The notes: generated by a model not told the origin, from the sequence alone. A DNA stretch of 64,000 nt from Periweissella cryptocerci (GCF_004358325.1 NZ_CP037940.1:2108001-2172000); one strand, 5' to 3'; positions 19,965 to 28,816 are shown, counted from the stretch's first letter. Numbers and translations: made by a program.

Positions 19965-21362
19965 ATGATAAAAAAATTCCTCCAAGGTGTAATGGCATTG
20001 TTGATTGCCGTGGGCTGTCTCGTGTTTGTATCGAATGTAACCGCAACTGATGCACCAACGCTGAAGCAACCGGTTGTTGATGTACAAATCGATGCGCAGA
20101 AATATTACACGGACGTCGTGGCGGCTGATATGGTTGCCCGTAAAAATTTACCGATTTATACAACGATTAATGGCGACAAACAGACCAAACAGCAGATTAC
20201 TGCTAATCAATTTTTTAAGATTAAAGAATTCGATGTCAATATCGCTGGCGTACCATATTATGAAGTTGATGGCGGGTATATCAAAGCAGCTAAAAGTGAT
20301 TTAGTTATTCCGCAAGCAATGGATGAAAAGAACTATTTCATTACCCAACCGGGCAAAGTTTTCACTGCAACTAAGATTAAGACATTTACTGGTGAAGATT
20401 TAAAGACGGTGCAACGGGAAATTAAGAAAAATAAGAAATTACGCGTTGATCAATTAGTCTGGTCAGCCACTGGCGAACCGCTTTTTAAAACCAATGCTGG
20501 TTGGATTCCTGCCAAGAAAAATTTGGTCAAGGATGTACCCGAATATCGCGTGCCGGCAACGGCCGCTAGTTCATACGACATGACAACTGGTAAATTCATG
20601 TACAGCAAGAATTTGCACAAACGCTTACCTAACGCATCGACAACCAAGTTAATGACTTTATATTTAACTGAAAAGCACATGCGGGCGACTGGTGCGGATT
20701 GGAACACGAAGATTACCATTGATCGATCAGTGGCACGATTAAGTCATGCTTTCTACGGCGAAATTCCGATGAAAACGGGTGAAGTATTTACGTTGAAGCA
20801 ATTGTATGAATGTGCGTTAATTAAATCTTCCAATGAAGCAGCAACGGCACTGGGTATATGGGTCGCTGGTGATAATCAAAAATTCATCGCCATGATGAAC
20901 GAGCAAGCCCAAGCATGGGGAATGAAAGACACGCACTACTACACATCATCTGGATTAGATGTCGATGATGTGGCGAAGTTTAAGATTATTGGTGAACCGG
21001 GAACTTCTAAGACGGCCCACACATATTCTTCAGTGCACGACTTAACTATATTAGCCGAACATTATATTCAAGAATATCCAGATGTTTTAACGACGGCTTC
21101 AATACCCAAAGCTAAGATTAAAGGAATTACAATTCGCTCAACAAACTGGTTGATTAAAGGGCGTCCACTGTACGATAAAAAAGCCCCAGTGGATGGTTTG
21201 AAGACTGGTACAACGCCAAAGGCCGGCGAAGTTTTGGTTGCAACTGGGCAAAAACAAGGGTACCACCGGATTATAACGGTCGTGATGCATGCGAACCAAG
21301 ACCGTTATATCGTAACGAAAAACATGATGTTGAATGCCTATGCACGATTTGCAATGAAGTAA
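19965..21362 (+). CDS. D-alanyl-D-alanine carboxypeptidase (peptidase S11), copy 2
   Basis: 465 residues, same architecture as its upstream neighbour: signal peptide (MIKKFLQGVMALLIAVGCL), SH3-like N-terminal units, then the S11 domain with Ser225-x-x-Lys228 (ASTTK), SSN in IKSSNEAAT, and LKTGTT. Long identical blocks (YDMTTGKF, HKRLPNASTTKLMTLYLT, VDGLKTGTTP) show a tandem duplication, while the N-terminal halves have diverged. A TATAAT box lies in the intergenic gap near 19918, so it may be transcribed separately. SD GATTAGAGGT precedes the ATG and a terminator follows. Confidence 0.9.
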   Translation: MIKKFLQGVMALLIAVGCLVFVSNVTATDAPTLKQPVVDVQIDAQKYYTDVVAADMVARKNLPIYTTINGDKQTKQQITANQFFKIKEFDVNIAGVPYYEVDGGYIKAAKSDLVIPQAMDEKNYFITQPGKVFTATKIKTFTGEDLKTVQREIKKNKKLRVDQLVWSATGEPLFKTNAGWIPAKKNLVKDVPEYRVPATAASSYDMTTGKFMYSKNLHKRLPNASTTKLMTLYLTEKHMRATGADWNTKITIDRSVARLSHAFYGEIPMKTGEVFTLKQLYECALIKSSNEAATALGIWVAGDNQKFIAMMNEQAQAWGMKDTHYYTSSGLDVDDVAKFKIIGEPGTSKTAHTYSSVHDLTILAEHYIQEYPDVLTTASIPKAKIKGITIRSTNWLIKGRPLYDKKAPVDGLKTGTTPKAGEVLVATGQKQGYHRIITVVMHANQDRYIVTKNMMLNAYARFAMK

Positions 21363-21383
21363 TTCATAATAAACAAGTGAAAA

Positions 21384-21407
21384 GCAGCCAATTAGGGCTG
21401 TTTTTTT
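21384..21407 (+). terminator. Terminator after the second carboxypeptidase gene
   Basis: CAGCC and GGCTG around AATTAG, followed by T7. Confidence 0.75.
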
Positions 21408-21455
21408 GATATACTAGACTGAATATGGAACAACAAGAATACGAATGGGGAATAG

Positions 21456-21614
21456 TCCAATGTAGGCAATGACTGAAGCGTCCGACCGGAGTCGACGTAT
21501 TGGATAGTTTGTCCTGTTAATATAACAGGGGAAATTTTATAACTTAATTAAAAGGTCGGGTTAGGTAACTATTGATAAATGCCACTGAGTGCTAAATATT
21601 AAGCTAACCTGCCC
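21456..21614 (+). ncRNA. Candidate structured leader RNA of prfC
   Basis: Between the upstream terminator and prfC, three nested or consecutive stems are visible: TCCAAT (21456-21461) with ATTGGA (21499-21504) enclosing a CGTC/GACG hairpin; CCTGTT with AACAGG (21513-21529); and GGTCGGGTTAG (21554-21564) with CTAACCTGCCC (21604-21614), closing 32 bp before the start codon and near the SD. I do not recognise it as a known riboswitch. No terminator T-run is present, so control, if any, would be at translation or processing. Confidence 0.45.
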
Positions 21615-21645
21615 AATAAAAATAGACAAATTAAAAGAGGTAATT

Positions 21646-23217
21646 ATGAGTAACATTACAGATGAAATTAGCAAACGCCGGACGTTTGCCATTATTTCGC
21701 ACCCGGATGCGGGGAAAACGACCATTACAGAACAAATGCTGTTATTTGGTGGTGTCGTGCGTGAAGCTGGGACTGTTAAAGGTAAAAAGTCTGGTAATTT
21801 TGCGAAGTCTGACTGGATGGAAATCGAACAAAAACGTGGGATTTCTGTGACTAGTTCAGTGCTCCAATTTGATTTTGATGGTAAGCGGATTAATATCTTG
21901 GATACCCCTGGGCACGAAGATTTCTCCGAAGATACTTACCGGACATTAATGGCGGTCGATTCTGCGGTCATGGTAATTGATTCTGCCAAGGGTATTGAAC
22001 CCCAAACCAAGAAGTTGTTTGAAATCGTTAAGCAACGCCACATTCCAGTCTTTACATTCTTTAACAAATTAGACCGTGATGGCCGTGACCCACTTGAATT
22101 GATGGCTGAACTTGAAGACATCTTGGGCATCGACACTTACCCTATGAACTGGCCAATTGGGTCAGGGCAAGTCTTGCAAGGTTTGTATAACATGTACGAC
22201 AACAAGGTCGAGTTATATAAGGCTGATGCTAATGGCAACAAAGAAATTCCATTGGAAGCTGATGGTAACATTGCTGATGGTAACGTCTTGAAAGAAAACA
22301 AAATTTGGCGCGATGCTCTGGATGAAGTTGAATTAGTTCAGATGGCAGGTAACCAACTTGATGAAGATGCTATTTTACGTGGTGAATTATCACCAGTGTT
22401 CTTTGGATCTGCTTTGACTAATTTTGGGGTTGAAAGCTTTTTGAAGACTTACTTGAAATACGCACCCGCACCATCAGCTAAGCACACGGTTGATGGGGAT
22501 GCTGTTGAACCTGAATCAGATCAATTCTCAGGTTTTGTCTTTAAAATTCAAGCGAATATGAATCCACAACACCGTGACCGAATTGCATTTGTCCGGATTG
22601 TGTCTGGCGAATTCCAACGTGGGATGGATGTTACATTAGGACGTGAGAACAAAAAAATCCGTTTGAGTAACGTGACCCAATTTATGGCGGATTCACGGGA
22701 AAATGTTGAAACTGCGGTACCTGGTGATATTATCGGGGTCTACGATACTGGGACATTCCAAATTGGTGACACGATTTTCTCAGGTAAGAAGCAAATTCAA
22801 TTTGAAGATTTGCCAACTTTCACGCCTGAATTATTCATGCGCGTGTCAGCTAAAAATGTTATGAAGCAAAAGTCTTTCCACAAGGGGATTGCTCAACTTG
22901 TGCAAGAAGGAACGATTCAGTTGTATTCTGCTTGGTCTTCAGGCGACTACATTCTGGGTGCCGTGGGACAATTGCAGTTTGAAGTGTTCAAGTTCCGGAT
23001 GGAAAATGAATATAATTCTGAAATTGTGCTCGAACCAATGGGTCACAAGATTGCGCGGTGGATTAATCCAGAACAATTGGATGAAAAGATGGCGTCATCA
23101 CGTAATTTGTTAGTACGTGACCGCTTTGAACAACCACTGTTCTTGTTTGAAAACCAATTTGCAGAGCGTTGGTTTAAAGATAAGTATCCTAAGGTTGAAC
23201 TCGAATCTAAACTATAA
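21646..23217 (+). CDS. prfC: Peptide chain release factor 3
   Basis: GTPase that recycles RF1/RF2 from the ribosome after termination. 523 residues from the ATG at 21646, which follows AAAAGAGG; an in-frame ATG 57 bp upstream falls inside the leader stem and lacks an SD. P-loop SHPDAGKTT (about 17-25), switch segment with the RF3-typical [27 protein letters not shown], and NKLD. The C-terminal region carries the RF3-specific [31 protein letters not shown] pattern. Monocistronic. Its original terminator has been split by mobile elements (see 23226-25161). Confidence 0.95.
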   Translation: MSNITDEISKRRTFAIISHPDAGKTTITEQMLLFGGVVREAGTVKGKKSGNFAKSDWMEIEQKRGISVTSSVLQFDFDGKRINILDTPGHEDFSEDTYRTLMAVDSAVMVIDSAKGIEPQTKKLFEIVKQRHIPVFTFFNKLDRDGRDPLELMAELEDILGIDTYPMNWPIGSGQVLQGLYNMYDNKVELYKADANGNKEIPLEADGNIADGNVLKENKIWRDALDEVELVQMAGNQLDEDAILRGELSPVFFGSALTNFGVESFLKTYLKYAPAPSAKHTVDGDAVEPESDQFSGFVFKIQANMNPQHRDRIAFVRIVSGEFQRGMDVTLGRENKKIRLSNVTQFMADSRENVETAVPGDIIGVYDTGTFQIGDTIFSGKKQIQFEDLPTFTPELFMRVSAKNVMKQKSFHKGIAQLVQEGTIQLYSAWSSGDYILGAVGQLQFEVFKFRMENEYNSEIVLEPMGHKIARWINPEQLDEKMASSRNLLVRDRFEQPLFLFENQFAERWFKDKYPKVELESKL

Positions 23218-23225
23218 TGAAAAAG

Positions 23226-23623
23226 GATTCTAAATAGTCTGACGTGGGATTGAATAAACTTGGCCACTACGTGCCAGTAAATTACTTGGCGCACCGCGCT
23301 GGAAGCACATGTTCAAGCCGAAGTGCGGTCTTGAACAACTCGGATAAGCTGGGATTCTAAGGAATAAATTCCTAAGAATCCTCATCTCATCCTCAGCGGC
23401 GACATGTGTTGCACACATATCACCCCAGTCGCGGTGTAAAGGCTGCGCCCGCCAAGCAATTTACCGTCACTCCGTTAACTAGAACTAATTCTCAAACTTG
23501 CGAAAAACAGTTATCAACCATAGGTCGTAGTAGCATGGAAAAAACTGAGGACCATTAGCGCCCCAGTAATTCGATGATTGAAAAGTACAGAAACGAAAAT
23601 TCCGCGCTAGAATAAATACAACC
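23226..23623 (+). mobile_element. MITE-like structured repeat, copy R1
   Basis: About 398 bp without a credible gene. Left end contains TCTGACGTGG, right end CGCGCTAGAATAAATA; the two ends are imperfect inverted repeats. A 15-bp direct repeat AAAAAGGATTCTAAA flanks it (23220-23234 and 23625-23639), partly overlapping the left end. Internal hairpins: TGTTCAAG/CTTGAACA (23310-23337), a GGATTCT...AGAATCC hairpin (23352-23381) and ATGTGT/ACACAT near 23405. Related copies: R2, R3, R4, R5 and R6 in this window. Confidence 0.75.
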
Positions 23624-23675
23624 TAAAAAGGATTCTAAAACTGAAGGGCTCCAAAAAACTTAGACAATTTAATAT

Positions 23676-24458
23676 TTATGCCGCAAGGGCTTGATTCCGA
23701 ATTTCAACAGGGGTCAAGCCCTTGTTTTTTCGTGAGATGCGAACGTTGTTGAACCGTGAGACATATCGCGAAAAGCTTTCTTTGAATTGATCAATTGATA
23801 CGAATTCTTTTCGCCAAATGAATTCACGTTTAGCCAAGCTAAAGAAACTTTCCATTGGCGCATTATCCAAACAGTTTCCTTTACGAGACATACTTTGAAT
23901 TAAACCTACTTCATCTAGACGGTTTTGGTAACGTGGAAGTTGATACAGTGTTCCCTGGTCGCTATGCAGAATTGGTTGGACGCCATCAGGTAATACTTGT
24001 TGTAATTGATCAACACAGGCGGTTACTTGTGCCATATTTGGTGACGTCCGAATATCATATGCCAATATTTCTTTGCTATACATGTCGATAACCGCAGCTA
24101 AATATAGTTTGGTACCTAATAAATTTATTTGAGTCACATCAGTGGTTAACACGGTGTACGGCTGTGTAACCACAAACTTACTCTTACGCCCACTTGTAAC
24201 TACGTAGTCACGACGAACTAGGTTCTCAGCGACTTTTCCGTGCTCTCCTTTGTAAGATGAAAACTTGCCAGATTTTGTCCAGTAACACGTTGGCATTAGC
24301 TTGATTGAACGCATAATGCGGCGGACAGTTTCATCATCGAAGACATAGCCAAATAAGAATAGTTCATCTTGGATCCGGCGATAACCATAAGTTTCATCAC
24401 TACCAGCGTAAAGCCATTTAATAAGATCTTTGACTTCACTATATTTGTCGTAATTCAA
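23676..24458 (-). CDS. IS3-family transposase, OrfB part (DDE domain)
   Basis: 260 residues from the first ATG, but the same frame stays open upstream to about 24700 and encodes genuine family sequence (KELTQVVESLRHQFKLEDLLEFVGLNRKTFYY), so in the working enzyme this part is fused to OrfA by -1 frameshifting; an A7 run in the coding strand near 24600 is the likely slip site. The helix-turn-helix-like HTH_21 region (YGYRRIQDELF) is followed by the retroviral-integrase-like core: Asp in LTTDVTQ, Asp in LHSDQGTLYQ and Glu in NAPMESFF. Three catalytic residues are present. Activity is doubtful because OrfA is broken. Confidence 0.85.
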   Translation of the reverse strand: MNYDKYSEVKDLIKWLYAGSDETYGYRRIQDELFLFGYVFDDETVRRIMRSIKLMPTCYWTKSGKFSSYKGEHGKVAENLVRRDYVVTSGRKSKFVVTQPYTVLTTDVTQINLLGTKLYLAAVIDMYSKEILAYDIRTSPNMAQVTACVDQLQQVLPDGVQPILHSDQGTLYQLPRYQNRLDEVGLIQSMSRKGNCLDNAPMESFFSLAKREFIWRKEFVSIDQFKESFSRYVSRFNNVRISRKNKGLTPVEIRNQALAA

Positions 24459-24702
24459 ACGTGCTCGATTGTAGTAAAATGTCTTGCGATTTAAACCTAC
24501 GAACTCAAGTAAATCTTCCAGTTTGAATTGATGCCTTAACGATTCAACTACTTGCGTAAGTTCTTTATTCGTTGCTTTTCCATCGCCAAGGCTTCTAATT
24601 TTTTTGAGACCGCTAGCTCCAATTCGGCACGGTAAAGTCGCTGTTTTAACTCTAGATTTTCTTGAATTTAACTTGTCAGTTTCAGATTTTAGGTTTGTGG
24701 TT

Positions 24703-25074
24703 TTAGGAATTTGTCATATGCTTATTAGGCCTGCCTCGCTTGGCTTTTAGCGCATCAATTCCGCCTACATCGAATCGCGTTTGCCAGTGAATCACCATAC
24801 TCGGTTCAATGTCGAATTTAATCGCAGTTTCTGTAATGCTTAAGCCATTAGTTAACATGTAGTCTAATATAGATAGCTTTTCATTACCATCAAAAAATCT
24901 CTTTGATTGCTTACGCTTTAATGAATCAAAACCATGAAGTTCTGCTTTTCTGATCCAACGCCTTATCACTGAATCAGGAATGTTATATTTCTTACTCAAT
25001 CCGCGCTGGCTAATACTTCCAGTTCGATATTCTTTCACTATCTCAATTTTTTGTTCGATTGTATATTTTGCCAT
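24703..25074 (-). pseudogene. IS3-family transposase OrfA, frameshifted
   Basis: 123 residues: an N-terminal helix-turn-helix (SQRGLSKKYNIPDSVIRRWIRKA) and a second HTH (SITETAIKFDIEPSMVIHWQTRFD), then RGRPNKHMTNS and a stop. Beyond the stop, the missing leucine-zipper-like tail can be read only by changing frame twice: deleting one base near 24705 restores KTTNLKSETDKL, and deleting one near 24662 restores SENLELKQRLYRAELELAVSKKLEALAMEKQR. So there are two single-base insertions relative to an intact OrfA. They are either decay or sequencing error in a multicopy element. Confidence 0.75.
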
Positions 25075-25128
25075 AATAAAAGGGCTCCAAGTCAGTTAGA
25101 TTTTGTCTAACTTTCTTGGAGCCCTTCA

Positions 25129-25161
25129 AACTCATTAAATTGAGCTTTAGAATCCTTTTTT
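25129..25161. terminator. Right half of a bidirectional terminator split by the IS
   Basis: TTTAGAATCC plus a T-run (25146-25161) is the complement of the left half AAAAAGGATTCTAAA at 23625-23639. Removing the IS and one AAC joins them into a stem with CTCA/TGAG extension and a small loop. It would have ended both prfC and the convergent gene at 25169. Confidence 0.7.
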
Positions 25162-25168
25162 GCTGATG

Positions 25169-26338
25169 TTATTTAGAGGCTTCAATGGTGATTGTATAGG
25201 TTTTTTCTGTATTTACCGTGAACTTTAGTAAGGTTTGGAGTAATAGCAAGATCCAACCAATTGACATACTAGCGCTAATTAGTTCAAAACTAGTCAAGGA
25301 GAAGTAGCCGACAAACAAGAATAGAATCAGCGCAATGATGAGCCCAATCGCAATAGCATATGATACTTGGAGAAATTCACGACTGATATTGGGAATTAAC
25401 CATCTAAGGCCAATAATCAGGGCAATGATGAACAACACTAAAATTCGGGCTGATTGATCGTGGAGGATGTGCATAATGCCATCACCGTTATTCGGAATTA
25501 AACCAACTGCACCAAAGCTGGTAGCAGTTAGCGTAAGTAGCACGCGTAAGGTCGTCAGACGCAGGCTTTTATAATGGGCTTGATGAATGGCAACGAATAA
25601 GTAATCGATTAAGGCAATCATTAAGAGAGCAGAAAGGACTAAAGTAAGGTTAAATTCCCAACTTTTATTGGCATCAGTCGTACCTAAAAAGCTAAAATTG
25701 CGATGCCACCATTTTAAACTGCTGTTACTAATCATGGCTAACGTCATACCACCAATGATAACGGTCATTAATAAATTAATAATAAGACTCGGCGTAATTG
25801 AGAGTGCTAAGTTTATCATCGTGTAATTGATGATCGCCACAAAAATGAAGAAGAGAATTGTGGCGGTGTAAACATCGAAGTTAGCACCTACAAAAAGGGT
25901 TCCCAACAATTCAAACGTTCCAATGAGAACTAAGAAGAGCATGCTACCAAAGGCAATTGCAATCGTCGGGAAGTTTCGCCAGTAGATTTTTTCGACAGTC
26001 GTATTGCGCCGCCGTCTTTTTTGCGAAATGAAGATAATTGAAAAGACAATAAACCCGGTTAATGTTCCGAGTAAAAAGGTCATATTTTCCAGCGAATTAT
26101 TACCAGTGAGGGGTACCAATGATTGCCCAGCTAGAGTAAAACGAATGAAAAACAGAATTGTCGCAAGAATGGTTGGCGTAATAAAATACCGCAGTGACAT
26201 ACTTTGTTTTTCACGAGGATCCGGATTTTGATTAAGTTGCAGTTTATTATCATTAACTGTTAACTGCACCGGTTTGTGGGGGTCAATATCAAGTTGATTA
26301 ATAATTTCCGGTGGTAAAGTAATATGTTTGTCGTCCAT
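25169..26338 (-). CDS. DUF998 membrane protein with N-terminal AbrB-like domain
   Basis: 389 residues from the ATG whose codon ends at 26338, preceded by AAAGGAG; a longer frame exists but lacks an SD. Residues 1-40 (ITLPPEIINQLDIDPHKPVQLTVNDNKLQL) look like a SpoVT/AbrB-type swapped-hairpin domain, normally a DNA-binding or dimerisation module. The rest has about ten hydrophobic segments and the DUF998-type motif WWHRNFSFLGT near 245-255. The function is unknown; the fusion of an AbrB-like domain to a polytopic membrane protein recurs in some lactic acid bacteria as far as I recall. Its shared terminator with prfC is disrupted. Confidence 0.75.
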   Translation of the reverse strand: MDDKHITLPPEIINQLDIDPHKPVQLTVNDNKLQLNQNPDPREKQSMSLRYFITPTILATILFFIRFTLAGQSLVPLTGNNSLENMTFLLGTLTGFIVFSIIFISQKRRRRNTTVEKIYWRNFPTIAIAFGSMLFLVLIGTFELLGTLFVGANFDVYTATILFFIFVAIINYTMINLALSITPSLIINLLMTVIIGGMTLAMISNSSLKWWHRNFSFLGTTDANKSWEFNLTLVLSALLMIALIDYLFVAIHQAHYKSLRLTTLRVLLTLTATSFGAVGLIPNNGDGIMHILHDQSARILVLFIIALIIGLRWLIPNISREFLQVSYAIAIGLIIALILFLFVGYFSLTSFELISASMSIGWILLLLQTLLKFTVNTEKTYTITIEASK

Positions 26339-26529
26339 TGTTATAAAAGCTCCTTTGTAATTGCAGTGAACAAAGGAAATGGGATTTCTTTTGTTGTACA
26401 ACATAATATGTAAGAGATTCCAGCAAAACAATAATTGAATTTGCCGGAACTTTTTGCGCTAATGCTTAGTAACTGTAAAAATAGCTTTTAATCGGAAAAA
26501 TTACGATTGGTATATTGTGACAAGCTAGG

Positions 26530-26582
26530 AACAATCACGCAATAAACCTTATTAAGTTTAACGTGTGTATTGCGTGGTTGTT
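26530..26582 (-). terminator. Terminator-like hairpin after the MucBP/SH3 gene
   Basis: AACAATCACGCAATA and TATTGCGTGGTTGTT form a 15-bp stem with one mismatch. It overlaps the stop codon of the gene at 26581. No T-run follows on either strand, so termination is uncertain; it could be an RNA-stabilising hairpin. Confidence 0.5.
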
Positions 26583-27288
26583 AAACCAACTTCACATAAA
26601 GACTTGTAACCCAACCAATATCAGTGAGTTGGTACCAATCAACGCCACTTGGGTCATCGATAATTTCGCTGATTTGGACTTGAGCACCATCACGAATTTC
26701 GCCGATGATTCGACCATAAGGTGAGGAATAGACAGCAGTATACTGGTCAGGCACAAAGTCGATGACAGCATTTTGTTGAACTTGGGTTGTTTCCCATGAA
26801 GGGCTAACCAATTCGGCGGCAATTTGAGCATCAGTTCGGCTAGTTTCGCGCAGGTCGACGTTATGGCGGTCATATTCAACCCACCGACGTTCGCCAACAT
26901 TGTACCAAAATTTACCTTGCGTCGTGGCGACACGGAAGGTTGTTTTGGCAACCGTATCTGGCTGGAGGTATTCACCAGTTGGCTCGCCATCCGTTTCATC
27001 GAATAATGGTGTGGGTTCTTTTACTTGAACGAATGAGTTAATTACTTGAGTTTCGGCCCAATCAGCACGGCGCATAAATAAACGGACACTTTGGGTGGCG
27101 TTGGTGAATTGACCATTCAAATCACCATCATTTTGGATGAGCTTATAAGCTGGTAAATGTGGCATCTGAACTTGGTAGTTTTCTCCGAGCATTCCTGAGA
27201 GAATAGTTGGCCCCGTCAATTCTTCATGGGTGTCGATATCTTCGACGTAGACCCACACAGGAACGCCATTTGGTTGGCTTACTGTCAT
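26581..27288 (-). CDS. MucBP-like and SH3-domain protein without signal peptide
   Basis: 235 residues. The N-terminal ~70 residues (PVWVYVEDIDTHEELTGPTILSG...AYKLIQNDGDLNGQFTN) resemble a MucBP domain. The middle part repeats a WYNVGERRWVEYDRHNV unit, and the C-terminus (about 165-235; AVYSSPYGRIIGEIRDGAQVQISE...WYQLTDIGWVTSLYVK) is a bacterial SH3 domain. Both module types normally work at the cell surface, yet no signal peptide or membrane segment is seen. SD AGGAGGA lies just before the ATG, so the start is secure. It may be exported by another route, be a remnant of a larger protein, or act in the cytoplasm. A MITE copy starts 24 bp upstream of it and could affect its promoter. Confidence 0.7.
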   Translation of the reverse strand: MTVSQPNGVPVWVYVEDIDTHEELTGPTILSGMLGENYQVQMPHLPAYKLIQNDGDLNGQFTNATQSVRLFMRRADWAETQVINSFVQVKEPTPLFDETDGEPTGEYLQPDTVAKTTFRVATTQGKFWYNVGERRWVEYDRHNVDLRETSRTDAQIAAELVSPSWETTQVQQNAVIDFVPDQYTAVYSSPYGRIIGEIRDGAQVQISEIIDDPSGVDWYQLTDIGWVTSLYVKLV

Positions 27289-27311
27289 TTTTTATTTTCC
27301 TCCAATTATTT

Positions 27312-27694
27312 GGTTCTATTCCGTCTGACGTGGTATTGAATAAAATTGGTCACTACGTGCCGGTAAATTGCTTGGCGCACCACGCTGGAAGCACATTGCC
27401 AAGCCGAAGTGCGGTCTTGGCAAACTCGGACAAGCTGGGAGTCTAAGGAATAAATTCCTAAGGCTCCTCATCTTATCCTCAGCGGAAATATGTGTGAAGC
27501 AATTTACAGGCACTCCGTTAGTTAGTAATAATGTTCAAACTAGCAAAAAAGTCGTAGGGGTGCAGATTCAAACAAATCAGTTATCGCTGATTTTGCGATG
27601 TGCTCAAACTAGTGCTTAATGGATATTCCGTGGTACGTGAGTATTTTTAAACAAAAGTATAGACATGAGAATCCCACGCTAGAATAAATAGAGT
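27312..27694 (+). mobile_element. MITE-like structured repeat, copy R2
   Basis: 383 bp. Left end GGTTCTATTCCG then TCTGACGTGG; right end CCACGCTAGA then ATAAATAGAGT. Exact 9-bp flanking repeat CAATTATTT at 27303-27311 and 27695-27703. Hairpin TTGCCAAG/CTTGGCAA (27396-27423) replaces TGTTCAAG/CTTGAACA of R1 by paired changes, and GGAGTCT/AGGCTCC (27438-27467) does the same for the second hairpin. Relative to R1 and R4 it has an internal deletion after the AATATGTGTG segment. Confidence 0.8.
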
Positions 27695-27731
27695 CAATTA
27701 TTTTACATACATATACTTAAGTATAGACAAT

Positions 27732-27767
27732 AAAAGCTCGTGAACCAAATTAGATTCACGAGCTTTT
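27732..27767. terminator. Terminator of the Apf-like gene
   Basis: AAAAGCTCGTGAA and TTCACGAGCTTTT form a perfect 13-bp stem, T-rich on both sides; it follows the gene at 27810 on the minus strand. Confidence 0.8.
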
Positions 27768-27809
27768 AATTTTTTTAATGATTGTTGAACCACTCCGAGG
27801 ACGGTGAGT

Positions 27810-28283
27810 TTAGTACCAACCGTGACGTTGAATATGGTTCCATGCTTTTTTAGGTGTACCATAACGTGCCTTGATGTACTTCGTACCGTGCTTAGCTTGA
27901 CCTTTGGCTGATAAATCACGGACACCCGTTGTTTGGAATAACCCAACGTAACGGCCATTCCGGGCTTTTAACTTCCAACCTGATTCGTAGCTGATTACTT
28001 TACCGAGGTACTTTTGTTGAGTTTTACCCCATTTGTGTTTGCTTTTGGCATAACCGTAAACAATTTGTTTCGTAGTTTGTTTTTTAGCTTTCTTAGCCTT
28101 CTTTGCTTTTTTAGCCTTTTTGGCTTTCTTAGCCAATTTAGCTTTTTTTAGGGCTTTCTTAGACTTAGTTGTTTTGTGAGTCGTAGCAGCTGCTGCGTTA
28201 GTTGGCGTGTAGCTAGCAATTGAACCAGCAAAAGTAAAAAGCGCCAAGACCATCATTAAAGTTAATTTTATTTTCTTCGTCAT
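27810..28283 (-). CDS. Secreted Apf-like protein with lysozyme-like fold
   Basis: 157 residues from the ATG ending at 28283, chosen because it begins a clear signal peptide (MTKKIKLTLMMVLALFTFAGSIAS); no good SD is visible and in-frame ATGs lie 9 and 18 bp upstream. After cleavage (near NAAAA) comes a Lys-Ala tract (AKKAKKAKKAKK), then a ~75-residue C-terminal domain (LGKVISYESGWKLKARNGRYVGLFQTTG...YIKARYGTPKKAWNHIQRHGWY). It matches the aggregation-promoting-factor/transglycosylase-like domain of lactobacilli, with the probable catalytic Glu in SYESGW. A role in wall turnover or cell shape is likely. MITE copies lie on both sides in opposite orientation. Confidence 0.8.
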   Translation of the reverse strand: MTKKIKLTLMMVLALFTFAGSIASYTPTNAAAATTHKTTKSKKALKKAKLAKKAKKAKKAKKAKKAKKQTTKQIVYGYAKSKHKWGKTQQKYLGKVISYESGWKLKARNGRYVGLFQTTGVRDLSAKGQAKHGTKYIKARYGTPKKAWNHIQRHGWY

Positions 28284-28520
28284 ATTTATCATGTAGTTCA
28301 TACTACAGGGTAATGATGACGAGAAGATTAATCGAATGTTGAAATGTTGCGTCGATTGTTGCAACGCTGTGACATAGTAGGTGGTACCTTATAATTTTGT
28401 TAGCCATAAGCGAAGCAGTCAGTGGGTGGTGATGGTAAATTCACAATGTTATAAGTATGGCCTGACGTAGTAATGTGGTTTCGGTGTGGCCCGCAAAGCG
28501 CTGTGCGGACAAGCAGTAGT

Positions 28521-28816
28521 GGAGCTATTTATTCTAGCGTGGTGAAAACGTGGCTAACCAAGAAAATCGACATCCTATATCAATAACATATCGATTTCAC
28601 AAACCAATTTTGATTAGTGTTGTTCTACATATGATAAATTTTGAACAACTGCTGAATTGCTAATCGATTAATATTGCTCCTTATTTCAGCGGCTCAGCTG
28701 TTTTTCAATGTATTTCGGCCCCGACGATTGTTTTTCGCTAGTTTGAGAATTATTACTAATTTGCTGGCACGTAGTGGTCAATATTATTCAATTCCACGTC
28801 AGACGGAATAGAGCCA
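28521..28816 (-). mobile_element. MITE-like structured repeat, copy R3 (reverse orientation)
   Basis: About 296 bp. On the plus strand it starts GGAGCTATTTATTCTAGCG and ends CCACGTCAGACGG followed by AATAGAGCC, the reverse of R2. A 7-bp direct repeat CAGTAGT flanks it (28514-28520 and 28817-28823). The interior differs from R1, R2 and R4: the GTTCAAG and GGATTCT hairpins are missing and replaced by AT-rich sequence, but the flanking blocks (GGCACGTAGTGG, TTTGAGAATTATTACTAA) are shared. Confidence 0.7.

Larger units (their letters stand above)
23642..25128 (-). mobile_element. IS3-family insertion sequence (IS150-like)
   Basis: 1487 bp bounded by inverted repeats TGAAGGGCTCCAA at the left and its complement at the right, followed inward by similar TTAGACAA blocks. 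It is flanked by a 3-bp target duplication AAC (23639-23641 and 25129-25131). It carries the two-gene orfA/orfB layout of the family on the minus strand. It is inserted in what was a terminator hairpin shared by prfC and the gene at 25169. Confidence 0.9.

Noticed and set aside
21408..21645. T-box or 6S RNA in the prfC leader
   Set aside because: No GGGTGG-type antiterminator box or terminator, and no long rod-shaped fold with a central bubble as in 6S RNA.
27312..28816. Composite transposon formed by R2 and R3
   Set aside because: Each copy has its own target duplication and there is no duplication around the whole unit.
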